Assembly: GCA_020860715.1 (NCBI GenBank)
Contig: JAJBTU010000002.1
Location: 115,890-179,889 of the forward strand
Reading direction: 5' to 3'
Source of the DNA: Clostridiales bacterium
GTDB lineage: Bacteria > Bacillota > Clostridia > Lachnospirales > Lachnospiraceae
DNA length: 64,000 nt
The position numbers and the translations under genes were made by a program. Each line of letters starts with the position of its first letter. Position 1 is the first letter of the stretch. Positions 15,628 through 25,200 of this stretch are shown in pieces. The notes beneath the pieces were generated by a model. The model saw only the letters and a list, made by a program, of their open reading frames with translations. It was not told where the DNA came from and searched no databases.

Positions 15628-18069
15628 ATGCAGCATGATTATACAGAAAGTGCCCGCAATGCGCAGCGCCTGGCGGAACAGGCTGCGAAACGATGTGGGC
15701 ACAGTTATATCGGCTCAGAGCATCTGCTGATAGGGCTGATACAGGAGCCGAAGGGCTCCGCTGGAGTCATTCTGCGCGAAAATCAGGTGGATTCGCAGAA
15801 ACTGATTTCTTTGATTGACAGACTGATATCTCCGGAGGGAGCCACTGTCGGCAAAGAACCGAAAGGCCTGACACCCCGCGCGGAATCTATTCTGGAGGAG
15901 AGTGCCGGGCTGGCGCGCTTTTTTGACAGCAGCCAGATCGGCACGGAACATATGCTCCTTGCCATGCTGAAAGATGTGGAATGTGTGGCGACGCGCCTTC
16001 TCCATACGATGGGGATCAGCATACAGAAACTGTTTCAGGATCTGGTGGAAGTGACCGGACTTCCGGAGGAACGGTACCGTGAATTTGTGCGTCAGGTCCG
16101 CCAGGATACGGGCGGCGGCTCACAGACGCCGATGCTGGATCAGTACAGCCGTGACCTGACGGATCTTGCCGCGGATCACAGGCTGGACATTACGGTTGGA
16201 CGCGAAAAAGAGACAGAGCGTATCATTCAGATTTTATGCCGGAAGACGAAAAACAATCCCTGCCTTGTGGGGGAAGCCGGCGTGGGCAAGACGGCAATCG
16301 TAGAAGGCCTGGCGCAGAAAATCGTAAACGGGGATGTGCCGAAGCCAATGCTTGGCAAACGTGTAGTGACCCTGGATATGGCAGGTATGGTGGCCGGCAG
16401 CAAATACCGCGGAGAGTTTGAGGAACGCATCAAACGGATCATCAATGAAGTGACTGAAAGCGGGGATATCCTGCTTTTTGTGGATGAGCTGCATACCATT
16501 ATCGGTGCAGGCGGTGCGGAGGGAGCGCTTGACGCTTCCAACATTCTGAAACCGGCTCTTTCCCGCGGTGAGCTTCAGCTCATCGGAGCAACGACGCTTG
16601 ATGAGTACCGCAAATACATTGAAAAGGATCCGGCTCTGGAAAGAAGGTTCCAGCCGGTCAATGTAGAGGAGCCTACGGAGGAAGAAACAGAGGAGATTTT
16701 AAAAGGCCTTAGGCCGCAGTATGAAAAGTATCATGGCGTGCGGATTACGGATGAAGCGATTACCGCGGCCGTAAAGCTGTCAAAACGCTATATCAATGAC
16801 CGTTATCTGCCGGATAAGGCGATTGACCTGATCGATGAGGCAGCATCCCGTTGTCAGCTCGGCTGCTACCACGCGTCCGAAAAAGACATGGATCTGCAGC
16901 AGCGCTATGATGCGCTTGTCCTGGAGCGGGAAGAGGCGCTGAAGGAAGGCAATCTGGAACAGGCAAAACGCGCAAACGAGGAAATGAGCGCGCTGGATAA
17001 AAAGCTGCAGAGGCGGAAAAATATGCAGAAATCCCGCCAGGGCCAGAAGAAAAACGCAGTGACGGAAGAGGAGATAGCAGGAATCGTTTCGATCTGGACG
17101 AAGATCCCTGTGCAGAAAATCACGGATCAGGAAGGCAAGAAACTTCTGAAGCTGGATACGCTGCTGCATTCCCGTGTCATCGGACAGGAGGAAGCGGTAC
17201 AGGCGGTTGCAAGAGCAGTCCGCCGCAGCCGTTCCGGATTAAAGAGTCCGGATCGCCCGATCGGCTCGTTTTTGTTTCTCGGTCCTACCGGCGTAGGCAA
17301 GACGGAACTTTCCAAGGCTCTGGCTGATCTGGTATTCGGTACTCCGAAAGCACTGATCCGTATCGATATGTCAGAATATATGGAGAAGCACAGTGTGTCT
17401 CGTCTGGTCGGATCTCCGCCCGGGTATGTCGGCTACGATGAGGGAGGCCAGCTCAGTGAAAAAGTGCGCCGGAACCCGTACTCGGTCGTTCTGTTCGATG
17501 AGATCGAGAAAGCGCATCCGGATGTATTCAACATCCTGCTGCAGGTGCTGGATGAAGGCCATATCACCGACGCGCAGGGCCGTAAGATTGATTTTAAAAA
17601 TACGATTCTGATCATGACCTCGAACGCGGGGGCGCAGTCCATTGTCTCACCGAAACATCTCGGCTTTGGCGCAGGAACGGACGCACAGCAGGATTACGAA
17701 GCCATGAAGGGCAGTGTGATGGAGGAAGTACGGAGACTGTTCCGCCCGGAATTTCTGAACCGTATTGATGAAACCATTGTATTTCATGCATTGAGTGAAG
17801 AGAATGTCCGGGATATTGCGGGACTTCTGCTCGATGAACTGAAAAACCGCGCCGCACAGCAGCTGGGGATTACACTGCATTTCAGCAATGCTCTGAAACG
17901 GCTGGTCGCGAAGGAAGGCTATGATCCGAAATATGGCGCCAGACCGCTCCGCCGTACGGTACAGAACATGGTGGAAGATCCGCTTGCCGGGGAGATACTC
18001 TCCGGAAGAGTGAAAGCGGGAGACCTGGTGAGCGTGGGAGTGGAAAAAGGAAAGGTTGTGTTCCACTGA
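15628..18069 (+). CDS. clpC: ATP-dependent Clp protease ATP-binding subunit ClpC
   Basis: An 813-residue Hsp100 unfoldase that feeds ClpP. It has the two N-terminal Clp repeats, a first AAA module with Walker A '[13 protein letters not shown]' (~213-225), a ClpC-type middle coiled segment ('[20 protein letters not shown]'), and a second AAA module with '[13 protein letters not shown]' (~551). The length fits ClpC rather than ClpB or ClpE. The SD is 'gatggaggg'. Unlike the usual ctsR-mcsA-mcsB-clpC operon, the upstream partner here is a GntR gene, with no CtsR or McsAB in the window. Confidence 0.95.
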   Translation: MQHDYTESARNAQRLAEQAAKRCGHSYIGSEHLLIGLIQEPKGSAGVILRENQVDSQKLISLIDRLISPEGATVGKEPKGLTPRAESILEESAGLARFFDSSQIGTEHMLLAMLKDVECVATRLLHTMGISIQKLFQDLVEVTGLPEERYREFVRQVRQDTGGGSQTPMLDQYSRDLTDLAADHRLDITVGREKETERIIQILCRKTKNNPCLVGEAGVGKTAIVEGLAQKIVNGDVPKPMLGKRVVTLDMAGMVAGSKYRGEFEERIKRIINEVTESGDILLFVDELHTIIGAGGAEGALDASNILKPALSRGELQLIGATTLDEYRKYIEKDPALERRFQPVNVEEPTEEETEEILKGLRPQYEKYHGVRITDEAITAAVKLSKRYINDRYLPDKAIDLIDEAASRCQLGCYHASEKDMDLQQRYDALVLEREEALKEGNLEQAKRANEEMSALDKKLQRRKNMQKSRQGQKKNAVTEEEIAGIVSIWTKIPVQKITDQEGKKLLKLDTLLHSRVIGQEEAVQAVARAVRRSRSGLKSPDRPIGSFLFLGPTGVGKTELSKALADLVFGTPKALIRIDMSEYMEKHSVSRLVGSPPGYVGYDEGGQLSEKVRRNPYSVVLFDEIEKAHPDVFNILLQVLDEGHITDAQGRKIDFKNTILIMTSNAGAQSIVSPKHLGFGAGTDAQQDYEAMKGSVMEEVRRLFRPEFLNRIDETIVFHALSEENVRDIAGLLLDELKNRAAQQLGITLHFSNALKRLVAKEGYDPKYGARPLRRTVQNMVEDPLAGEILSGRVKAGDLVSVGVEKGKVVFH

Positions 18070-18185
18070 ATTTTTATGTTTGCTTTAAAATAATCGGAAT
18101 AAAATATGGAAATCAAAAAACAGAAAACAGGTTATGGCATTTTAGCAGCATTTATGTTAATATGATTTCACAGCAAAACACATGA

Positions 18186-18214
18186 TGATGCCGCGGCGGA
18201 GAGCTCCGGCATCA
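18186..18214 (+). promoter_or_regulatory. Leader hairpin upstream of the small protein-radA pair
   Basis: TGATGCCG (18186-18193) pairs perfectly with CGGCATCA (18207-18214). The hairpin ends 28 nt before the start codon and has no T run, so it looks like a leader or stability element rather than a terminator. Confidence 0.4.
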
Positions 18215-18242
18215 CACAATACATAATCGGGAGGATTTATCG

Positions 18243-18656
18243 ATGTCAGGGATCAAGGAACTGATTCGCGCAGAGGAAGATGGGACGTTGAGTTTTGGTA
18301 ATTTTGATCTTGCTGAAAAGTCGAAGAAGTCAGACTTTGAGCATGACGGGGATCTGTACAAGGTAAAAACGTTTGCGGATATCACAAAGCTGGAGCGCAA
18401 TGGCGCGTTTGTATATGAGTCAGTACCTGGTACTGCAGTTCATAATTTCCACGCGACGGGCAACGGCGTTTCGTTTGAAGTTGAGGCGAAGGACGATGCG
18501 CAGATCATCCTCGGTATGGAAGAGGATGCGGATTATAAGGTGTATCTGCAGGATGTGAATGTCGGCGTAGTGAAGACCGGCATGGGCGGCAAGCTGGTGC
18601 TCTCGGTGGAGACCGGGGCGGCGGACAAGGTATCTGTAAAAGCTGTGAAACTGTAA
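18243..18656 (+). CDS. Small conserved Clostridia protein (often labelled 'endosialidase'), function unknown
   Basis: A 137-residue cytosolic protein with no signal or membrane segment. It opens 'MSGIKELIRAEEDGTLSFGN' and contains 'DLYKVKTFADITKLERN' and 'FVYESVPGTAVHNF'. I recall near-identical patterns in Lachnospiraceae proteins annotated as endosialidase, a label with no visible catalytic basis: the length is far too short for a sialidase and no Asp box is seen. The predicted fold is beta-rich. 'cgggagg' precedes the ATG. radA follows after 22 bp, so the two are probably co-transcribed. Confidence 0.78.
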   Translation: MSGIKELIRAEEDGTLSFGNFDLAEKSKKSDFEHDGDLYKVKTFADITKLERNGAFVYESVPGTAVHNFHATGNGVSFEVEAKDDAQIILGMEEDADYKVYLQDVNVGVVKTGMGGKLVLSVETGAADKVSVKAVKL

Positions 18657-18678
18657 TTTTTGGAGGAACCGGAAGTAC

Positions 18679-20049
18679 ATGGCAAAAACGAAATCCGTAT
18701 TTTTCTGCCAGAACTGCGGCTTTGAGTCGTCCAAGTGGATGGGTCAGTGTCCGGCCTGTAAAGAATGGAATTCCTTTGCGGAAGAACCTAAAATTGTAAA
18801 TAAGAAAAGCACATCCGGGGCGGTGCGGCGGGAAAACGCCGCAAAGCCCCGGACTCTTTCCGAGATCGAACTCGGCGCCGAATCCCGCGTCTCGACCGGC
18901 ATGGGTGAATTTGACCGCGTGCTCGGAGGCGGAATCGTGCAGGGCTCTCTGGTGCTGGTCGGCGGTGATCCGGGCATCGGCAAATCGACTTTGCTGCTTC
19001 AGATGTGCCGGAATCTCGCCGCGAACGGAAAGCGGGTGCTCTATGTGTCGGGCGAGGAGTCGCCGCAGCAGATCCGCATGCGTGCGCAGCGCATGGGAGA
19101 TTTTTCTGACAACCTGAAGATCTTCTGCGAGACGAATCTGGCGGACATCCGTGAGATGCTTTCGACAGAGCGTCCTGACATCGCGATCATCGACTCGATC
19201 CAGACGATGTACCATGAGGAGGTGTCCTCCGCACCGGGCAGCGTATCCCAGGTGCGCGAAAGCACGGGGATTTTTCTGCAGATCGCGAAGGGCATGAATA
19301 TCACGATCTTTGTGGTCGGACACGTGACCAAGGAAGGGGTTGTGGCCGGTCCGCGTGTGCTGGAGCATATGGTGGACACTGTTTTATACTGCGAGGGAGA
19401 CCGTTACGCGGCGTACCGTGTGCTGCGCAGCGCGAAGAACCGTTTTGGTTCGACAAATGAGATCGGGGTATTTGAAATGCGCAATGAAGGGCTGGTGGAG
19501 GTGCCGAACCCTTCGGAATACATGCTGGAAGGCAAACCGGAAGGAGCCTCCGGATCCATCGTGGCCTGTACGATGGAGGGTACCCGTCCGGTGCTTCTGG
19601 AAGTGCAGGCACTTGTCTGCAGGACGAATCTCGCCTTTCCGCGCCGCACGGCCGCCGGCACCGATCTGAACCGGGTCAATCTGCTGATGGCCGTACTGGA
19701 AAAACGCGCCGGGCTGCATTTATCCTCCTGCGATGCCTATGTCAACATTGCGGGCGGGATCCGTATGAGCGAGCCGGCTCTCGACCTTGGCATCGTACTC
19801 GCGGTGGCATCCAGCCTGAAGGATCAGCCGATCGATGAGAAGACCATTGCTTTCGGCGAGGTGGGCTTAAGCGGTGAGGTGCGCTCCGTCTCTATGGCGG
19901 AACAGCGGGTCCGCGAGGCGAAACGACTCGGGTTTACGACCGTCATCCTGCCCGAAGTCTGCAAAAAGCAGATCAAAGGGATCGACGGAATCGAACTGAA
20001 GGGCGTGCGCAGTGTGCGCGACGCGATCATGAAAATATTACAGGTCTGA
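18679..20049 (+). CDS. radA: DNA repair protein RadA
   Basis: A 456-residue RecA-like branch-migration helicase. The N-terminal C4 zinc finger uses Cys10, 13, 24 and 27; Walker A is 'GGDPGIGKST' (~95-104); the RadA-specific 'KNRFG' is at ~253-257; and a Lon-protease-like domain without proteolytic activity forms the C terminus. Length is standard. A good SD ('tggagg') precedes the ATG. It forms a unit with the preceding small protein and ends in a clear terminator. Confidence 0.97.
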   Translation: MAKTKSVFFCQNCGFESSKWMGQCPACKEWNSFAEEPKIVNKKSTSGAVRRENAAKPRTLSEIELGAESRVSTGMGEFDRVLGGGIVQGSLVLVGGDPGIGKSTLLLQMCRNLAANGKRVLYVSGEESPQQIRMRAQRMGDFSDNLKIFCETNLADIREMLSTERPDIAIIDSIQTMYHEEVSSAPGSVSQVRESTGIFLQIAKGMNITIFVVGHVTKEGVVAGPRVLEHMVDTVLYCEGDRYAAYRVLRSAKNRFGSTNEIGVFEMRNEGLVEVPNPSEYMLEGKPEGASGSIVACTMEGTRPVLLEVQALVCRTNLAFPRRTAAGTDLNRVNLLMAVLEKRAGLHLSSCDAYVNIAGGIRMSEPALDLGIVLAVASSLKDQPIDEKTIAFGEVGLSGEVRSVSMAEQRVREAKRLGFTTVILPEVCKKQIKGIDGIELKGVRSVRDAIMKILQV

Positions 20050-20060
20050 CATATCGTTAA

Positions 20061-20084
20061 AAATCCCCCATTTGGGGGATTTTG
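20061..20084 (+). terminator. Terminator of radA
   Basis: AAATCCCCC/GGGGGATTT (20061-20069 with 20074-20082) makes a 9-bp stem, 12 nt after the stop. The A and T arms would also allow termination of the convergent BlaI-type gene. Confidence 0.88.
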
Positions 20085-20100
20085 CTTATTCTTTATTCAG

Positions 20101-20499
20101 TCAGGAATGAAGATTGACGGCTCGGCGCTTTTCCTGCAGAATCTGATCGAGATCATTCAGAACCGCGGGATCCTGTACCGATTCCAGCAGCGCTTTAAAA
20201 AGCGCTTTTATGGAACTCTGTGAAAAGTTTCTGCTTTGAGTGATCTGCCGGATTTCAAACTGTTCTTTGGTAGATACGGCTGAAAACGCGCGACCGAAAT
20301 TTCGGCCGGTTCGGACCAGTGCTTCCGATTTGATCAGCTCTTTTTCAAGCAGTGAATTAATCAGTAAGTGGATATAGCTTTTTTTCCAGGTTCGCTCAGG
20401 TGTCAGATTCACTATCTCCGTTGCGGTTAATGGCCTGTCTGTATTCCAAAGCAAATCCATGATTTCTCTCTCAGATTTAGTAAGTGTTGTTTGCTTCAA
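20101..20499 (-). CDS. BlaI/MecI/CopY family transcriptional regulator (orphan)
   Basis: A 132-residue winged-helix repressor of the penicillinase-repressor type: 'LTKSEREIMDLLWNTDRPLTATEIV' forms the first helices, and the C-terminal helices would dimerise. Family members are inactivated by cleavage by a BlaR1-type sensor protease usually encoded next door, but no such gene is adjacent. I prefer a TTG start at 20499 because 'gggagg' sits 10 nt upstream of it; an ATG at 20517 would lie upstream of that SD and has none of its own. The gene converges on radA. Confidence 0.82.
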   Translation of the reverse strand: MKQTTLTKSEREIMDLLWNTDRPLTATEIVNLTPERTWKKSYIHLLINSLLEKELIKSEALVRTGRNFGRAFSAVSTKEQFEIRQITQSRNFSQSSIKALFKALLESVQDPAVLNDLDQILQEKRRAVNLHS

Positions 20500-20580
20500 A
20501 ATAGTTGTTCCTCCCATTTAACTCTTTTAGTAACTGATTTGTTTCATTTTTTTCACAGTTTTACCCGTGCTTTCCGTTAG

Positions 20581-20609
20581 ATGATAGATGATTCAGGCAA
20601 AAATGTCAA
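20581..20609 (-). promoter_or_regulatory. Sigma-A promoter of the BlaI-type gene
   Basis: On the minus strand TTGACA (20609-20604), a 17-nt spacer and TATCAT (20586-20581). Confidence 0.72.
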
Positions 20610-20716
20610 TACAAAATAATGCATTGCTCGACGATTTAAGACAAAAGAAAATATTGTTAGAAAAAATATAATATTATAACCTTTATTACGCCTGTTTATA
20701 ATAAATTTATAAGGTA

Positions 20717-20745
20717 TTGATTTTTATAGGAAGAAGTTTTAAAAT
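20717..20745 (+). promoter_or_regulatory. Sigma-A promoter of the first LCP gene
   Basis: TTGATT (20717-20722), a 17-nt spacer and TAAAAT (20740-20745). This predicts a ~115-nt leader. The 20518-20868 gap otherwise holds AT-rich DNA with the two divergent promoters. Confidence 0.68.
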
Positions 20746-20770
20746 GATTAACAATCGTTTTAGGACAGCG

Positions 20771-20833
20771 AAAAACCGCTGTAACGGTTCCCTTTATCCG
20801 TATATTCCGCCGGCAGCGGCGCGAAGGGGAACC
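20771..20833 (+). promoter_or_regulatory. Structured leader upstream of LCP gene
   Basis: GGTTCCCTTT (20786-20795) pairs with AAGGGGAACC (20824-20833), one G-U, enclosing CGCCG-gcag-CGGCG (20808-20821). An alternative hairpin AACCG...CGGTT just 5' uses the same GGTT, so the two are mutually exclusive. No T run follows. No riboswitch family is recognised. Confidence 0.5.
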
Positions 20834-20868
20834 ATCAGAACATGGATTAAGCCCAGGAGGATAGTAAG

Positions 20869-21855
20869 ATGAGACATAATGCAGAGACTGTTTTTGGAGA
20901 GATCAGGAACCGGGTGCTGGCGCCGCTGGCTTTTGTTTTGCTGGTGATGTGCGGCGTGTTTGCCGGGCGTGAAATGCGGGTAAATGCACAGGAGAGCGGG
21001 ACTGAGGCTGCGGATACGGCAGAAGCGGCTGCATCAGATGAGACAGATACGTTGGATACCGCTGACGAGGATGCCGGGACTGTTTCGCTGCCGGGCGGAG
21101 AGGATGTCTACAGTATTTTACTGATCGGATCAGATCGCCGGGAGGATAACTGGAACGGCAATTCTGACGTTATGATCGTAATGACGGTTAATACGAATAC
21201 GCATAAGATTATTCTGACCTCTTATATGCGCGACCTTTATGCGGATATTCCGGGATATGGCGTGCACAAGCTGAATTACGCGTATGCGGCAGGGGGAGCG
21301 GACACGCTGATTGAGACGCTGGAAGATAACTATGAGATTGAGATTGACAATTACGCGGAGGTGGATTTTGATACCATGGCGGAGATCGTAGATCTTCTCG
21401 GCGGTGTGGATGTGGAGCTGAATGAGGATGAAGTAGAGTATCTGAATCAGGAGCTGGAAGTTGCCCAGGAACAGTCGGACGAGGAAGATGCGGATACGGT
21501 TTATCATCTTACCGGAGCGCAGGCAGTATCTTATATGCGGATCCGCTATGTGGGCAATGCGGATTATGAGCGCACGCAGCGGCAGAGGAACGTACTCACG
21601 GAGATTTTTGAAAATGCGAAGGAAATGAGCGCGGCTGAACTGACGCAGCTTGCGCAGGAAATCCTGAAGATGACGGATCATAACATCAGTGCGCTGGACA
21701 TGATCACTCTTCTGGGTTCTCTTTCCGACCTGACGGAATACGAGCTGGTGGAGAATCGGGTTCCGTATGACGGGCTGTTTACATCTCAGGATGAAATGCT
21801 TGTACCGGATTTTGAGGCGACGATTGAGAAACTCCATGAGACGCTGTACGAGTAA
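20869..21855 (+). CDS. LytR-CpsA-Psr family wall-polymer transferase (1)
   Basis: A 328-residue LCP protein, the family that attaches teichoic acids or capsule polymers to peptidoglycan outside the membrane. An N-terminal membrane helix (~residues 16-35) is followed by an acidic linker and the LCP core: 'ILLIGSDRREDNWNGNSDVMIV', 'TSYMRDLYADIPG' and 'AVSYMRIRYVGNADYERTQRQR', with the Arg and Asp residues that bind the polyprenyl-pyrophosphate. The SD is 'caggagg'. It stands alone with its own promoter and leader. A second LCP gene lies at 34.2 kb. Confidence 0.93.
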   Translation: MRHNAETVFGEIRNRVLAPLAFVLLVMCGVFAGREMRVNAQESGTEAADTAEAAASDETDTLDTADEDAGTVSLPGGEDVYSILLIGSDRREDNWNGNSDVMIVMTVNTNTHKIILTSYMRDLYADIPGYGVHKLNYAYAAGGADTLIETLEDNYEIEIDNYAEVDFDTMAEIVDLLGGVDVELNEDEVEYLNQELEVAQEQSDEEDADTVYHLTGAQAVSYMRIRYVGNADYERTQRQRNVLTEIFENAKEMSAAELTQLAQEILKMTDHNISALDMITLLGSLSDLTEYELVENRVPYDGLFTSQDEMLVPDFEATIEKLHETLYE

Positions 21856-21901
21856 CTGTAAAGGGCCGCTGAAAAAACTGTATGAATTTTCAAAAAAATG
21901 C

Positions 21902-21930
21902 TTGCAATTTTCGGGAACCCATGTTATAGT
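21902..21930 (+). promoter_or_regulatory. Sigma-A promoter of tRNA-Glu
   Basis: TTGCAA (21902-21907), a 17-nt spacer and TATAGT (21925-21930), 10 nt before the mature tRNA 5' end. Confidence 0.78.
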
Positions 21931-21940
21931 ACTCAAGCAT

Positions 21941-22012
21941 GGTTCCTTGGTCAAGCGGTTAAGACGCCGCCCTCTCACGGCGGAAACAGGGGTTCGATTC
22001 CCCTAGGGACTA
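21941..22012 (+). tRNA. tRNA-Glu (anticodon CTC)
   Basis: A 72-nt cloverleaf. Anticodon stem CCGCC/GGCGG with loop CTCTCAC (anticodon CTC, reading GAG); T arm GGGG-TTCGATT-CCCC; acceptor GGTTCCT with AGGGACT (two G-U pairs); discriminator A; no CCA encoded. Confidence 0.94.
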
Positions 22013-22122
22013 TTTTTTGTACCCAAATGAGGCAGTTGACCCTGCCGATTCCCGATGTCAGTCAGGCAATGATGCCAACATGGCAATGGATCCATCATTT
22101 TGAAGCAATCAGAGAGAAAAAG

Positions 22123-22149
22123 GATGCGCACATGCGCATTCTTTTTTTG
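22123..22149 (+). terminator. Terminator downstream of tRNA-Glu
   Basis: ATGCGC-acat-GCGCAT (22124-22139), then seven T. It lies 110 nt after the tRNA. The short frame through this region (21898-22221) is not a convincing gene. Confidence 0.75.
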
Positions 22150-22182
22150 TTGCGGGGAACTTTCAAAAATTTCAAGGAATTG

Positions 22183-22212
22183 TTGCAAGGAAAGCTAAAT
22201 CAGTGCTATACT
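22183..22212 (+). promoter_or_regulatory. Sigma-A promoter of the DUF5717-DUF5716 gene group
   Basis: TTGCAA (22183-22188), an 18-nt spacer and TATACT (22207-22212), ~58 nt before the first start. Confidence 0.68.
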
Positions 22213-22269
22213 AAATCATAAATGCAATGGAATGGCTTTAAACGCAGGAAAGCCGAAAGTACGTGACAG

Positions 22270-25200
22270 GTGGACAGATTGAAAAGACGGATCGAACAAT
22301 TATTGAACGGTATTTTTGAATATGAACAGGGGCAGCTTCTCATCCGGCCTGAGGATCTTACGCTGACCGGGAAACCCGGAGAAGTGCTGCACGGGAAGTT
22401 TTTTATCGAAGGCGCGGCGGGACAGAGAGTACATGGCTTTCTGTATCCTTTGGATGTGCGGCTGATCTGCGAACCGGCAGAATTTCTTGGCGCTTCCAAT
22501 GAGATTCATTATCAGTTTGACTGCAGCGGTCTGCAGCAGGGCGCTTTGAGTCAGGAAAAGATTCTGGTTTGCAGTGACTGCGGGGAGTATGAGATTCCCT
22601 GCACCGTGACCATTTCAGCCGGGGCGGCCGGTCAGCAGCTTCCGTTTTCAGACTTTGATGGATTTCTGAATCTTGTGAGGAAAGACGCGAAGGCGGCCTG
22701 CCGTGCCTTCTGGATGCCGGAATTTCAGATGATTTTATGTGACCGGCCGGATCTGAAAGCCCTTTATGAGGGGCTGACGTCTGCGGAGCCCAAAGAACCG
22801 GGAGGGGGCGCCGCGGCATATCGTTCCGGGGTTTTGCTGCGCGCAATGGAAGAATTTCTAATCGGTGCCGGTCAAAAGGATGCGGTCACTTTGACGGCAG
22901 ACGGGCCGAAGAACTTCGTGAAAGCCGCGTCCCTGCCGGACCCGGAGACGGCAGACAAAACAGCATCGGCCGATGAAACGCCGGCTGTATATGAATGGCA
23001 CTGCGGAGTGATCGCGGAGCCGGTGCGTGAGACACTGCGCCTTCATAAGAGTACCTGGGGTTTTCAGGAGATTTCCGTAGAATCGGACGCTCTTTTTGTG
23101 CGCCCGGAGCGCAGAATCTTTTCAACTGAGGATTTTGCGGGCAGCAGCTTTGACCTGAATCTGATTCTGGATGAGAACCTGATGCATGCCGGCAATAATT
23201 TTGCACGGCTCACCCTGACCTGCGGAAGACAGAAACTGCAGGTTCTTATGTATGCGAAAAAGGCAGGAAAGGCCGGAAACCGTCAGTCCCGTATCCGCAG
23301 GATTATGACCAAAAAGCTGGAAAACAATTATATCGATTTCCGGCTTAAGAAGATGGATCTTGCGACATGGATTGAGCGCTCGGTCAGCGTGATCAACAGT
23401 TACAGGCGGGCCGGAGGGGAGGATCCGTTTGCGGATCTGTTTCTGGTGCAGCTGTATTTTGCCGATGATAAAAAACACAGGGCACAGAATCTTCTGGAGC
23501 AGGTTGAGGCGCGCAAAGAGCGGCTGGACACTCCGGAGCGGTACTGTTTTTATCTTTATATTTCGACGTTTCTGTACCGTGAGGCGTCTTATGTGGATCA
23601 GGTAGAGGCGGAAGTTACCGCGCAGTTTTACCGCAACCGCGCCAGCTGGCCGCTGCAGTGGATCCTTCTGTACCTTCAGGAAAAATATTTGAATGATCCG
23701 GGCGCACGCTATGAGGCGGTTGAGGAACAGTTTCAGAGCGGCTGCCGCAGCCGGATCATGTATGTGGAGGCTTATCAGGCGCTTCGGGGCAATCCTTTCC
23801 TGCTGCGCCATCTGGGGGAGTTCGAACTGCATCTTCTGCGGTTCGCGGATGAGGAAAAGGTGATGACGGCGGAGATTCTCCGCCAGGTCGCGAACCTGAC
23901 CATGCATCATACGGCCTTTGACCGGCGCCTTTTCGAGGTTCTTGCGCATGGCTGCCGGATTTATCCGTCTGAAGACCTGCTGAAAGCCATCTGCCAGCTT
24001 CTGATCCGGGGACAAAAGACTGGCCCGGAATATTTTCAGTGGTACGCGCAGGGGGTGGAGAGCGGACTGCGCATGAACGGGCTTTATGAAGTCTATATGC
24101 AGTCTATGGACTGTGTGCAGTTTCAGGAACTTCCGCAGATTATTCGTATGTATTTTGCTTATGATACATCGTTGGATTACCGCAGGCGGGCGGCGCTTTA
24201 CTGCAGTATTGCAAAGACCCGCAAAAGCGATCCGCAGACCTGGCACAATCATCGTCCCGCGATGGAACGGTTTGTGCTGGAACAGCTGGAACTGGGGCAC
24301 ATCAATGATGATCTGGCGGTGTTGTACCGTGAGATTCTGAAAGAACCGATGCTGACAGTATCGCTTGCGAAAAAGCTGATTCGTCTTTTATTTACCTGTG
24401 AGGTCACCTGCGATCTGCCTGGAATGCGGCAGATTGTGCTGCACTCCGGCCGTATGCCGGAAGAGAGTACGGCGAACCTTCAAAACGGCAGGGGACTACT
24501 TCAGATCTGTGACGCGGATGGCATGATATTTTTGACGGACGAAAAAGGCTGCCGTTATGCTGCGGGGAAAAACTGCCGGATCCGCCGCATTTTAGAGGAT
24601 GAAAAACTGATGGCCTGGTGCGCGAAAAAGGTGCCGGACGATCCGCGCCTTGTAGTATACCTTACTTCTGAAAGCATCAGAGCCGGCCTGATGAATGAAC
24701 AGCTGCTTCCGTATTTTCTGACGGGCTGTGAACTTGGCGGTATTTCCGATGCTTACCGGAATGAACTTCGGAAAACGGTTCTCGACTGGTACATGGCGCA
24801 TCAGCTGGATGATACGCTTCCGGAATTTCTCGATCGGATCTCCTTTGAAGAGTATGTTCCGGTCGATAAGACAGCGCTGATTACGCTGCTTGCTGAGGAG
24901 AGCAGATGCGCGGAGGCGTTTGAACTGCTGAATCAGTATGGCGCGGAGGAGATTCCCCTGCTGCAGATGGTTCGTATCTGCAGCCGTATGGTGCTGGAAC
25001 TGGAATTCGAGGAGAACGCGATGCTCCTTTCCCTCTGCCATCGGTGTTTTGAGGAAGGCAAGTATGACGATAAACTGCTTCGCTACCTGCTGCTCTACTA
25101 TGAGGGCTCCGTGGAAAATATGAAGCTGGTGTGGAGCGCGGCCTGTGAATTTGGCCTGGATGCGATGCTCCTTGAAGAAAAAATTCTGATGATGATGATG

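Noticed and set aside
21898..22221. 107-codon frame across tRNA-Glu
   Set aside because: It overlaps the tRNA, its promoter and the terminator, and has no plausible protein features.
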